NCBI GenBank assembly: GCA_028527945.1
Contig: JAQQAK010000340.1
Location: 1 to 8,881 of the forward strand
Source of the DNA: Spirochaetaceae bacterium
Lineage (GTDB): Bacteria; Spirochaetota; Spirochaetia; UBA9216
Length of the DNA: 8,881 nucleotides
Direction of reading: 5' to 3'
Made by a program: the position numbers and the translations under genes. The notes below the pieces were generated by a model. It did no database searches and was not told the origin of the DNA. It saw only the letters and a program-made list of their open reading frames with translations. This document shows positions 1-6,212 of the stretch, piece by piece. Each line of letters opens with the position of its first letter. The stretch's first letter is position 1.

Positions 1-16
1 CAATATCATATTTAGC

Positions 17-22
17 GGAGGG
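17..22 (+). promoter_or_regulatory. Shine-Dalgarno of macrodomain gene (decides GTG start)
   Basis: GGAGGG ends 7 nt before a GTG codon at 30-32. This strong site supports the GTG start. The nearby ATG at 34 is out of frame. The promoter, if any, lies outside the window. Confidence 0.75.
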
Positions 23-29
23 TATAAAA

Positions 30-584
30 GTGGATGTTTATTTATCAAAAAGATTAAAAATAGTAACTGGTGATATAACAACCCTTTCTGTTGATGCAAT
101 AGTAAACGCGGCAAACTCAAGTCTTTACGGAGGCGGAGGTGTAGATGGAGCTATTCATAGAGCAGGAGGTCCTGAAATATTATCAGAATGTAAAGAAATC
201 AGAACTCACAGATATCCGGACGGCTTACCGCCAGGCAAAGCTGTTTTAACAACAGCCGGTAATATGAAGGCAAATCATGTTATTCATACTGTTGGACCAA
301 TCTGGCATAGTGGGACCCAAAATGAAAGAGAAACATTAGCAAATGCTTACAAGAATTGTTTAATACTGGCCTCAGAATCAAACATTAAATCGATTGCGTT
401 TCCAGCTATATCAACCGGTATCTATGGTTTTCCTAAAAAAATTGCAGCAGTAATTGCCGTAGAAGCAATAGAAAATTTCCTTAAGAAAAATATTCTTCCC
501 AAAGAAGTAAGTTTGGTATTTTTTTCAGAATCAGATAAAAATACTTTCATTACAGCAGTTGAAAAGAGCAAGCTGTCTGTATAG
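30..584 (+). CDS. Macrodomain protein, MacroD/YmdB-type ADP-ribosyl / O-acetyl-ADP-ribose hydrolase
   Basis: This is a complete single-domain macrodomain of 184 residues. The family binds ADP-ribose and many members remove it from proteins or deacetylate O-acetyl-ADP-ribose in the cytoplasm. Visible motifs in order are GDIT (14-17, adenine-contacting Asp), NAANSSLYGGGGVDGAIH (26-43), VIHTVGP (84-90) and the phosphate loop STGIYGFP (128-135). Asn29 and Asp39 have the same 10-residue spacing as the catalytic Asn/Asp pair of MacroD1 and YmdB, so activity is expected. There is no signal peptide or membrane segment. The start is GTG with a good Shine-Dalgarno. The NFACT gene begins 9 nt after the stop, so the two are probably co-transcribed. 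The physiological substrate cannot be told from sequence. The family call is firm; the choice between protein de-ADP-ribosylation and O-acetyl-ADP-ribose deacetylation is open. Confidence 0.93.
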   Translation: MDVYLSKRLKIVTGDITTLSVDAIVNAANSSLYGGGGVDGAIHRAGGPEILSECKEIRTHRYPDGLPPGKAVLTTAGNMKANHVIHTVGPIWHSGTQNERETLANAYKNCLILASESNIKSIAFPAISTGIYGFPKKIAAVIAVEAIENFLKKNILPKEVSLVFFSESDKNTFITAVEKSKLSV

Positions 585-593
585 AATCTTTTC

Positions 594-1988
594 ATGTCTT
601 TAAACTATAAAGAAATTGATAAGATATTAAGCGAAATAGATTTAACTGGAGCACATCTTCAAAAAATTAAACAACCCAATTTTCATAGTTTGTATTTGGA
701 ATTTTATAAACCAGGTGGCAGAATATTTTTATTTATATGTCTTGCTCCGGGTAAAACACGAATCCATACAACAAGCTCGTCTCAGTCGACAGAGATCAAA
801 CTTCAACGTTTTTCACAATTTATGCGTTCCCGTGTAAAAGGCGCTAAAGTTTTAAACATTAAGCAGGAAGGCTCAAATAGAATTGTAAAGATAGAAATGC
901 TCAGAGCAGGAGAGCCTTTGACTTTATGGGTGCGTCTATGGAGCGGGGCGGCAAATATTATAGCCTGCGATGCTGAGAATAATATTCTTGATGCTTTTTA
1001 TCGCAGGCCTGCTAAAGGCGAAGTCTCAGGAGGAGCCTTCAGCCTTCCAGAAGAAAGAGCTTCTAATAAAGTCTTTACAATTCGAGAACTTCCTGGCAGC
1101 GGTAGCTTTAACGAAAAAATAGCAGATTTATATTTTTCGGTTGAATATAATGAGGAACTTTCTGTTTTAAAAAACAAAGTCTTAAAAAAATTAAAAATTG
1201 ATGAAACACGAGCCGAATCGACCCTAAAGAATCTTGAAAAAAAAACAGGTAAATACAAAGAATACGATCTCTATAAACAAACAGGTGATCTTATTATGAG
1301 TAATATTCACCTAATAAAAAAGGGCGCGACATGGGTTGTTGTTAATAATTATTATGCTGACAATGCTGAAACAAAAATAGAATTAAATCCAACTCTTTCT
1401 CCAGAAAAAAACGCAGAAAAATATTATAACTCATACAGAAAAGCAAAATCAGGAATTGAAAAGGTACAGGAAGATCTTCTAAATCAAAAATTAGTACTTA
1501 AAAACATTAGATCTGATATTGAAAAATATAATGAAGAAACCAATATCGAAACTTTGAAAAATTTTATTTCATCAATTCCAAAACAAACAAAAACAGAAAT
1601 AAAAGAAAAACCTCCTGGGCTTAATTATCGCTCAGGTCCATTTTCATTATTAGTGGGTCGCAGCTCTAAAGAAAACGATATTCTCCTTCGTAAATATGTT
1701 CGAGGAAATGACATTTGGCTTCATACAAGAGACTACCCTGGCGGTTACGTTTTTATAAAAACTATTAAGGGGAAAAGTGTTCCACTTGAAAACCTTCTTG
1801 ACGCCGGAAACCTTGCACTTTTTTATAGTAAGGGCAAATCATCCGGACGTGGTGAATTATACTATACACAAGTAAAATATTTAAGAAGAGCAAAAGATGG
1901 ACCTCAGGGGCTGGTATTACCTACTCATGAAAAAAATCTTTCTATAATACTTGATGAAAAAAGACTTTCAAGAATGATGGAAGGATAA
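594..1988 (+). CDS. NFACT-family protein (RqcH/FbpA-like), compact form
   Basis: The 464-residue protein has the NFACT-N fold region (about 1-140, with KTRIHTT at 54-60 and NII at 121-123), a charged coiled-coil middle (about 190-330, containing YKQTGDLIMSN and VNNYY), and an NFACT-R domain (about 340-440) with the hallmark DIWLHTRDYPGGYVFIK. Family members such as RqcH bind 50S subunits carrying stalled nascent chains and add C-terminal alanine tails. This copy is about 100 residues shorter than Firmicute RqcH. The loss maps between ILDAFYRRP (132-139) and FNEKIADLYF, where the helix-hairpin-helix region normally lies. The DR pair needed for tailing in RqcH appears as Asn95-Arg96. Tailing activity is therefore uncertain, although the family assignment is not. 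The ATG at 594 has no Shine-Dalgarno and follows the macrodomain stop by 9 nt, which suggests translational coupling. Confidence 0.88.
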   Translation: MSLNYKEIDKILSEIDLTGAHLQKIKQPNFHSLYLEFYKPGGRIFLFICLAPGKTRIHTTSSSQSTEIKLQRFSQFMRSRVKGAKVLNIKQEGSNRIVKIEMLRAGEPLTLWVRLWSGAANIIACDAENNILDAFYRRPAKGEVSGGAFSLPEERASNKVFTIRELPGSGSFNEKIADLYFSVEYNEELSVLKNKVLKKLKIDETRAESTLKNLEKKTGKYKEYDLYKQTGDLIMSNIHLIKKGATWVVVNNYYADNAETKIELNPTLSPEKNAEKYYNSYRKAKSGIEKVQEDLLNQKLVLKNIRSDIEKYNEETNIETLKNFISSIPKQTKTEIKEKPPGLNYRSGPFSLLVGRSSKENDILLRKYVRGNDIWLHTRDYPGGYVFIKTIKGKSVPLENLLDAGNLALFYSKGKSSGRGELYYTQVKYLRRAKDGPQGLVLPTHEKNLSIILDEKRLSRMMEG

Positions 1989-1994
1989 TATTTA

Positions 1995-2035
1995 AGCTTT
2001 TTCAGTTCCATTCAAAAAATGGTTCTGAAAAAGTT
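1995..2035. terminator. Long hairpin between convergent genes, possible bidirectional terminator
   Basis: A 9-bp perfect arm pair, CTTTTTCAG (1997-2005) and CTGAAAAAG (2025-2033), encloses a second 5-bp stem, CCATT (2008-2012) and AATGG (2018-2022), with a CAAAA loop. The two stems are separated by a 2x2 T mismatch. One A-T pair and one G-T pair extend the base. The structure lies between NFACT and miaA and overlaps the last codons of miaA. Neither strand has a clear U-tract after the stem, so termination is inferred from structure and position only. Confidence 0.45.
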
Positions 2036-2967
2036 CTGGCACATTCTGTGATTCCATCAATATCATCAGGAGAAAACCAGTTTATATCATCAAGTTGACG
2101 AAACCATGTGATCTGCCTTTTTGCGTAATGCCGTGAGTTTTTCTTGATAAGTGTCATTAAAGCTTCATTTGATAAATCTTCTTTATCCTTACTAAAAAAC
2201 TCACGATAACCTATCCCCTTCATACCCGGATCATTTTCATTATACCCTTCAGAAATAAGTTTGATAACTTCATTTTCAAGCCCTTCTTTGAACATCAATT
2301 CGACACGCTCGTTTATTCTGGAATAGAGCTCTTCTCTCGGCCTTGTCAAACCTATCAATAAAAACTTATAACCTGCTCTTGGGGTATCAGGTAACTTATA
2401 ATCAGACAAAGGCCTTCCAGAAGAGTAATAAACTTCAAGCGCCCGTAAAATTCTGTATGTATCATTTTTGCTTATTCTTTCTGCTGTGACGGGGTCAATT
2501 TTACCAAGACGTGAAAACAACTCAGAAGAACCTTGCTCTCGTAGTTCAGCCTGAAGACTTTCTCTAATTTTTTCATCTGATTCTGGAGCTTCAGGAAGAC
2601 CATATATAAAATTCTTAAAATAAAAACCTGTGCCGCCACAAATTACAGGAAGTTTACCTCGCCTATAAATTTCAGAAGACAATGTATCTGTTAGTTTAAC
2701 AAAATCTCCAGCATGAAACTGTTCAGAAGGAAGCCGTATATCAATCAGATGATGAGTCACCTTTTTAAGAAAATCAGCATCAGCTTTAGCCGTACCAATA
2801 TCCATTCCACGATAAACTTGCATTGAGTCTGCATTTACTATTTCTGTATTTAAAAAAAAAGGAGCCGAAAGGAGAGCTGTTTTTCCAACAGCTGTTGGCC
2901 CAAAAATTAAAACAACAGGGATATCGCCGCTTTGCGCGGCAGATTTTTTCCCATTATCATTAGACAC
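2002..2967 (-). CDS. miaA: tRNA dimethylallyltransferase MiaA
   Basis: This cytoplasmic enzyme of 321 residues (usual family length about 300-320) transfers a dimethylallyl group from DMAPP to N6 of A37 in tRNAs reading UNN codons. MiaB commonly methylthiolates the product afterwards. Motifs seen are the P-loop GPTAVGKT (23-30), DSMQVYRGMDIGTAK (47-61, tRNA/prenyl site), HHLIDI (72-77), GGTGFY (111-116) and a C-terminal RQITWFRQ tRNA-binding stretch. The start is GTG at 2967, and its G is the last base of the TAG of the upstream omega-like gene (TAGTG). Translation is therefore probably coupled to that gene; a weak AGAAGA precedes it. It is the last gene of the minus-strand cluster and ends inside a hairpin shared with the convergent NFACT gene. 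Confidence 0.97.
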   Translation of the reverse strand: MSNDNGKKSAAQSGDIPVVLIFGPTAVGKTALLSAPFFLNTEIVNADSMQVYRGMDIGTAKADADFLKKVTHHLIDIRLPSEQFHAGDFVKLTDTLSSEIYRRGKLPVICGGTGFYFKNFIYGLPEAPESDEKIRESLQAELREQGSSELFSRLGKIDPVTAERISKNDTYRILRALEVYYSSGRPLSDYKLPDTPRAGYKFLLIGLTRPREELYSRINERVELMFKEGLENEVIKLISEGYNENDPGMKGIGYREFFSKDKEDLSNEALMTLIKKNSRHYAKRQITWFRQLDDINWFSPDDIDGITECARTFSEPFFEWN

Positions 2968-3158
2968 TATTCTTCTATTGCGTATTCAACTTTCTTGGTT
3001 AGAATCTGATCAATAGAAATTGAAACAACCTTACCGTTGTTCTTTTCAAGGTCTTCATCACCTGCAACTGTTATCTGCTGAGATCTTTTAATTATCGCGC
3101 ATGTGCAAGCGTAGACATCATCCTGTAAGTCAATAAGTTCCGGTAGTGGAATACCCAT
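2967..3158 (-). CDS. rpoZ: RNA polymerase omega-subunit-like small protein
   Basis: The 63-residue protein aligns by eye with bacterial omega subunits. It has an N-terminal IPLPELIDLQDDVY segment corresponding to the omega 'D..YDLV' helix, then AIIKRSQQI matching the conserved A..RARQ(M/L) helix, a short acidic linker, and a C-terminal ISIDQILTKKVEY resembling IAL.EI..G.(I/V). Omega binds beta' and assists RNA polymerase assembly. The position agrees: rpoZ commonly follows yicC and a nucleoside monophosphate kinase gene. The ATG at 3158 has GGGAG 6 nt upstream. The gene overlaps the miaA GTG start by one base. Sequence identity to E. coli omega is low, so the call rests on the pattern plus gene order. 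Confidence 0.72.
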   Translation of the reverse strand: MGIPLPELIDLQDDVYACTCAIIKRSQQITVAGDEDLEKNNGKVVSISIDQILTKKVEYAIEE

Positions 3159-3172
3159 TAATATCTCCCATA

Positions 3173-3195
3173 ATTATACTACAGCTAAAACTGTA
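3173..3195 (-). promoter_or_regulatory. Possible -10 box with palindrome upstream of rpoZ
   Basis: On the minus strand a perfect TATAAT (3178-3173) lies ahead of the omega-like gene. Immediately upstream is an inverted repeat TACAG-6 nt-CTGTA (3195-3180), the position a repressor would use. No convincing -35 is seen at 16-18 bp. Transcription from it would begin within or next to the Shine-Dalgarno, so this is a weak call. Confidence 0.25.
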
Positions 3196-3242
3196 ATATT
3201 TAATACTTTAATATAACAAAAAATTGTCGTATCAAACAAGCC

Positions 3243-3782
3243 CTATTTCAGGGTTTCAGCAGCAGCTTTTATAATATCAGCTACCTGAAATTGGTCTAAT
3301 CGATCTGTACAAATTACGAGATCCGCAAAATTATAATCATTATTATCTATATTATAGATTGTTGAATATCTTTTTGAATCATTTTTATCTCGCTTCTTAG
3401 TGAACGCAAGGATATCATCAAAACTTCCACCTTCCCGCTTAAAGATTCTTGACGCCCGTTCTTCAGAAGAAGCTGTGAGGTAGACTTTTAGATCAGCATC
3501 CTTTAACATCCAGATTGCCAGACGGCTTCCAAGAACTGTATTCCCACCAGAAGCCATTTCAACCTGTCTTTTATCAAGTTCTCTATCATAAGAAAAATCT
3601 GTCATTGATTTTTCACATATTTCTTTAAAATCCATCCCCTTTTCTTCAGCAAGCTGCCTGAAAGTAAAATTTATCATTTCAAATCCAAGTTTTTCAGCAA
3701 CAAGTGAAGTTACAGAAGAATTACCACATCCGCTTTTTCCAGAGATTGCAATTTTCAAACCGTCTTTCATACTATTCAACAT
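3243..3782 (-). CDS. Cytidylate-kinase-like NMP kinase with altered Walker A
   Basis: The protein of up to 179 residues resembles short CMP kinases of the archaeal/CmkB type (AAA_17/Cytidylate_kin2 class). A phosphate-binding loop ISGKSGCGNSS lies at 13-23. GSRLAIWML (85-93) resembles the GRLAG region, and KKRDKNDSKRYSTIYNID (129-146) is the Arg-rich lid characteristic of CMP kinases. The expected reaction is ATP + (d)CMP to ADP + (d)CDP. The Walker A lysine is Asn21 (GCGNSS instead of GxGKS/T), so catalysis is not assured. The ATG at 3782 overlaps yicC by 11 nt and has AAGGA directly abutting it. The ATG at 3770 (Met5) begins 1 nt after the yicC stop, with the same AAGGA 12 nt away, and is slightly preferred. 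Either way it is tightly coupled to yicC. Confidence 0.75.
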   Translation of the reverse strand: MLNSMKDGLKIAISGKSGCGNSSVTSLVAEKLGFEMINFTFRQLAEEKGMDFKEICEKSMTDFSYDRELDKRQVEMASGGNTVLGSRLAIWMLKDADLKVYLTASSEERASRIFKREGGSFDDILAFTKKRDKNDSKRYSTIYNIDNNDYNFADLVICTDRLDQFQVADIIKAAAETLK

Positions 3783-4638
3783 TCCTTAATTGTTCTCTAA
3801 TATTTTCAAGACTGTCTTTAACATCTACAACTTTCTGGTTTATTTCTATAATCACAGATTTTGAACCAATTGTATTTATTTCCCGGTTAATCTCCTGACA
3901 AATGAAATCCAATTTTTTTCCAACTGCGTCACCTGAAAGAGCTGAAGTTTTAAAAGAATCAAGATGCCCCTTAAGGCGGACGATTTCTTCATTTATCGAA
4001 TATTTAACAAGAAGAACAGCGGTTTCTGCTAAAATGCGCTGCTCTGCTACCTCATCTCCAAGAACCTCATTAAAGCGGGTCTTTATGTTTGTCTTGATAT
4101 TTTCTTCCATTTCTGAGGCTTTTTCTTCAAAAAGATCAACAGCCCCATAAATTACATCAAGACTTGAGCTTATATCATTGTAAGTCTCCTGCCCCTCTTT
4201 TATTCTTGAATCGTCCCATTGCTTAAATGCCTCTTCAAGAAGAGGAAAAACCTTTTTCTTATACTCTTCGATATCACGCTTTTTCTCGGCTTTTAACATA
4301 CCGTCAAAAGATAATAGATGAGAAAGTTCGAGTTTTTCATTTATCCCGGCAATTTGTGAAAGCTCTTTCAGAGCATCTGAATAAGTTTTTGCGGCACTTC
4401 TATCAAGATGAAAAACAATATCCTCTTCAAGTTCTCTCATTCTAAGATAAACTTCAATGCGGCCGCGCTCAGCCCTATCGTTAATATATTTTCTTATATC
4501 AGCTTCTAAAGGATTTAAAAATACTGGCTGATTTATTATTATATCCAAATATCTATTATTATATGATTTTACTTCCAAAATAAGATGGATCTTTTCATCC
4601 TGGTACTCGGCATAGCCGTAACCTGTCATACTTTTCAT
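3772..4638 (-). CDS. yicC: YicC-family endoribonuclease
   Basis: The 288-residue protein (E. coli YicC is 287) starts with the family signature MKSMTGYG. The YicC_N domain spans about 1-155 and the C-terminal DUF1732 domain about 205-288, which includes KKLDFICQEINREINTIGSKS and ends in the conserved VKDSLENIREQLRNVE. YicC is an Mn-dependent oligomeric endoribonuclease implicated in small-RNA turnover in E. coli. The protein is cytoplasmic, with an acidic helical middle. The ATG at 4638 is preceded by AGGA at a 9-nt spacing, located inside the end of murC. The murC stop is only 5 nt upstream, so the genes form one transcript. Placement next to an NMP kinase gene and rpoZ matches the common bacterial yicC neighbourhood. 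Confidence 0.95.
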   Translation of the reverse strand: MKSMTGYGYAEYQDEKIHLILEVKSYNNRYLDIIINQPVFLNPLEADIRKYINDRAERGRIEVYLRMRELEEDIVFHLDRSAAKTYSDALKELSQIAGINEKLELSHLLSFDGMLKAEKKRDIEEYKKKVFPLLEEAFKQWDDSRIKEGQETYNDISSSLDVIYGAVDLFEEKASEMEENIKTNIKTRFNEVLGDEVAEQRILAETAVLLVKYSINEEIVRLKGHLDSFKTSALSGDAVGKKLDFICQEINREINTIGSKSVIIEINQKVVDVKDSLENIREQLRNVE

Positions 4639-4643
4639 TAAAA

Positions 4644-6086
4644 TTATTCCTGCCTGTCTTCGCTAAAGTTTTCGTAAAGTTTATAACCAAGCTTCCAGTT
4701 ATCACCAGCGCCCATAGTTACAAATAAATCTCCAGGTTTGAGTTTTCTGCTCATTTTATCATAAACATCCATAACTTCTTCATTATAAATAACGTTATCC
4801 TGATTCTTACAGACTTTATTATAGAGATCTTGTCCGCTTATTTTACCGCATTTTTCTCTAGCTGAAGCATAAATCTTATGAAGACTTACCATATCAGCAT
4901 CAAGAAATGATTCAGCAAAATCATCAATTAAAGCTTCTGTTCTTGAATAGGTATGACTCATGAAATCTACAATAAGACGCCTGTCCGGATAAAAGTCTTT
5001 TAAACCCGCGAGTGTTGTTTTTATTGCTTTTGGATGATGTCCATAATCATCTATAAAAATAACTCCACCGGCCTCTCCAAGCACTTCACTGCGCCTTTTG
5101 GTACCTCGAAAATCTAATAGAGCCTTAGCTATAATTTCTTCTTCATTACCTTTAAAGTTTTCTTTTTCTGCAAGAAAACTGACCAGAGCCGCCGCCGCTG
5201 TACTGTTTAAAATATTATGTCTGCCTGGAACCTTTAGAACAAAATTAAAATCTCCAAAACGTGATATTTTAAATTGCTGCTGCCCTGAAGAATTTTTGCC
5301 TAAGAGGATTTTATAATCTCCTTCAGCCTTAAAACCATATGGTGTTAATTTAATATCTGCTCGTTTTTCCTTTATTATAGATGCAGCTTGAACAGCGCCT
5401 TCATCATCCGCGCAATATATTATTCTGCCATTCTCGGATAACTTCTCGCCATATTCTACAAAAGCACTAAGAATGTCATTATAATCTTTATAATAATCCA
5501 GATGATCAGGTTCCACGCTTGTTATAACCAAAAAGTCAGGACTAAAATTAAGAAAGTTTCTTCTATATTCACAGGTCTCTGCAATAAAGAAATTTCCGCC
5601 TTTAACAAGAGTAGAATGCCCGTCAAAATTAGCAGCCGCGGAACCGGTAAGAACAGAACCAGCAAGGCCATATTCTTTCATTATAGTTCCGGCAATTGCT
5701 GTTGTCGTAGTTTTTCCATGAACACCACAAATTCCTGCTGCCGGCATCTGCCTTGAAAAAAAACCCAAAGCCTCAGCATATGAAAATATAGGTATTCCCA
5801 TTTCTTTAGCTTTTACTATTTCAGGATGAGAGTCTGGATTGTAAGCAGCCGAATAAATCAATAATTTCGTTGCTTCAGGGATATTATTTTCATCAAAACA
5901 TTCATAAACAGGAACACCAAGTTCCGCTAGTATAACGTCAGTGTAAAATTTATCAGGAACATCAGAACCTGTAACAATAGCCCCCCTTGTTCTGAAAAGC
6001 TCCGCAAGAGCGGCCATTCCTGTGCCTTTTACCCCAACAAAATATATAACCGAGCCGGATAACTCCGGAAGATCTTTTTCTAACAT
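4644..6086 (-). CDS. murC: UDP-N-acetylmuramate--L-alanine ligase MurC
   Basis: This cytoplasmic Mur ligase of 480 residues (E. coli 491) performs the first peptide addition in peptidoglycan precursor synthesis: UDP-MurNAc + L-Ala + ATP. Domains in order are an N-terminal Rossmann domain with GVKGTGM (18-24) and GSD (40-42), a central ATPase with P-loop GVHGKTTTT (121-129), ETCEYRRNFL (170-179) and EPDHLDYY (192-199), PGRHNILN (287-294), and a C-terminal domain with DDYGHHP (346-352), SHTYSR (377-382) and GAGD near the end. The E.CEYR..F and PDHLDYY motifs favour MurC over the recycling ligase Mpl. The first loop has GVKG rather than the usual GIGG, and SHTYSR follows MS rather than QP; both look like lineage variants. 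It is the first gene of the minus-strand cluster. The ATG has no Shine-Dalgarno and sits 7 nt after a -10 box, so its mRNA may be leaderless. Confidence 0.95.
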   Translation of the reverse strand: MLEKDLPELSGSVIYFVGVKGTGMAALAELFRTRGAIVTGSDVPDKFYTDVILAELGVPVYECFDENNIPEATKLLIYSAAYNPDSHPEIVKAKEMGIPIFSYAEALGFFSRQMPAAGICGVHGKTTTTAIAGTIMKEYGLAGSVLTGSAAANFDGHSTLVKGGNFFIAETCEYRRNFLNFSPDFLVITSVEPDHLDYYKDYNDILSAFVEYGEKLSENGRIIYCADDEGAVQAASIIKEKRADIKLTPYGFKAEGDYKILLGKNSSGQQQFKISRFGDFNFVLKVPGRHNILNSTAAAALVSFLAEKENFKGNEEEIIAKALLDFRGTKRRSEVLGEAGGVIFIDDYGHHPKAIKTTLAGLKDFYPDRRLIVDFMSHTYSRTEALIDDFAESFLDADMVSLHKIYASAREKCGKISGQDLYNKVCKNQDNVIYNEEVMDVYDKMSRKLKPGDLFVTMGAGDNWKLGYKLYENFSEDRQE

Positions 6087-6122
6087 GTTGATAATCTTAA
6101 CTTATTACAGCACAAATTTCAA
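6087..6122 (-). promoter_or_regulatory. Predicted sigma70-type promoter of the murC cluster
   Basis: On the minus strand TTGAAA (6122-6117) is followed after exactly 17 bp by TAAGAT (6099-6094, 4 of 6 consensus bases). Seven nt then separate the -10 box from the murC ATG at 6086. The predicted transcript start therefore coincides with the start codon or lies a base or so before it. It would drive the whole murC-yicC-cmk-rpoZ-miaA run. Confidence 0.5.
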
Positions 6123-6212
6123 TTAGAGCAATTTTTATAATTCCTATCTATATAAGAAACTATATTATCAGGCAACAATACAGCTTTTAACTTATTTCAC
6201 CGATATAAAAAC

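Noticed and set aside
998..1258. Minus-strand open frame inside the NFACT gene
   Set aside because: It is antisense to a well-supported coding region, its translation shows no recognisable domain, and it has no convincing ribosome binding site.
3241..3253. Small CCCT-5 nt-AGGG hairpin at the end of the CMP-kinase-like gene as a terminator
   Set aside because: The stem is only 4 bp and is not followed by a proper U-tract on the minus strand. rpoZ and miaA downstream probably need read-through.
3902..4445. Plus-strand open frames inside yicC
   Set aside because: They lie antisense to conserved yicC codons, and their translations are Ser/Arg/Phe-rich as expected for shadow frames.
6136..6141. 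TATAAT as a plus-strand promoter for yihY
   Set aside because: No -35-like hexamer occurs at 16-18 bp upstream, and such matches are expected by chance in this very AT-rich gap.
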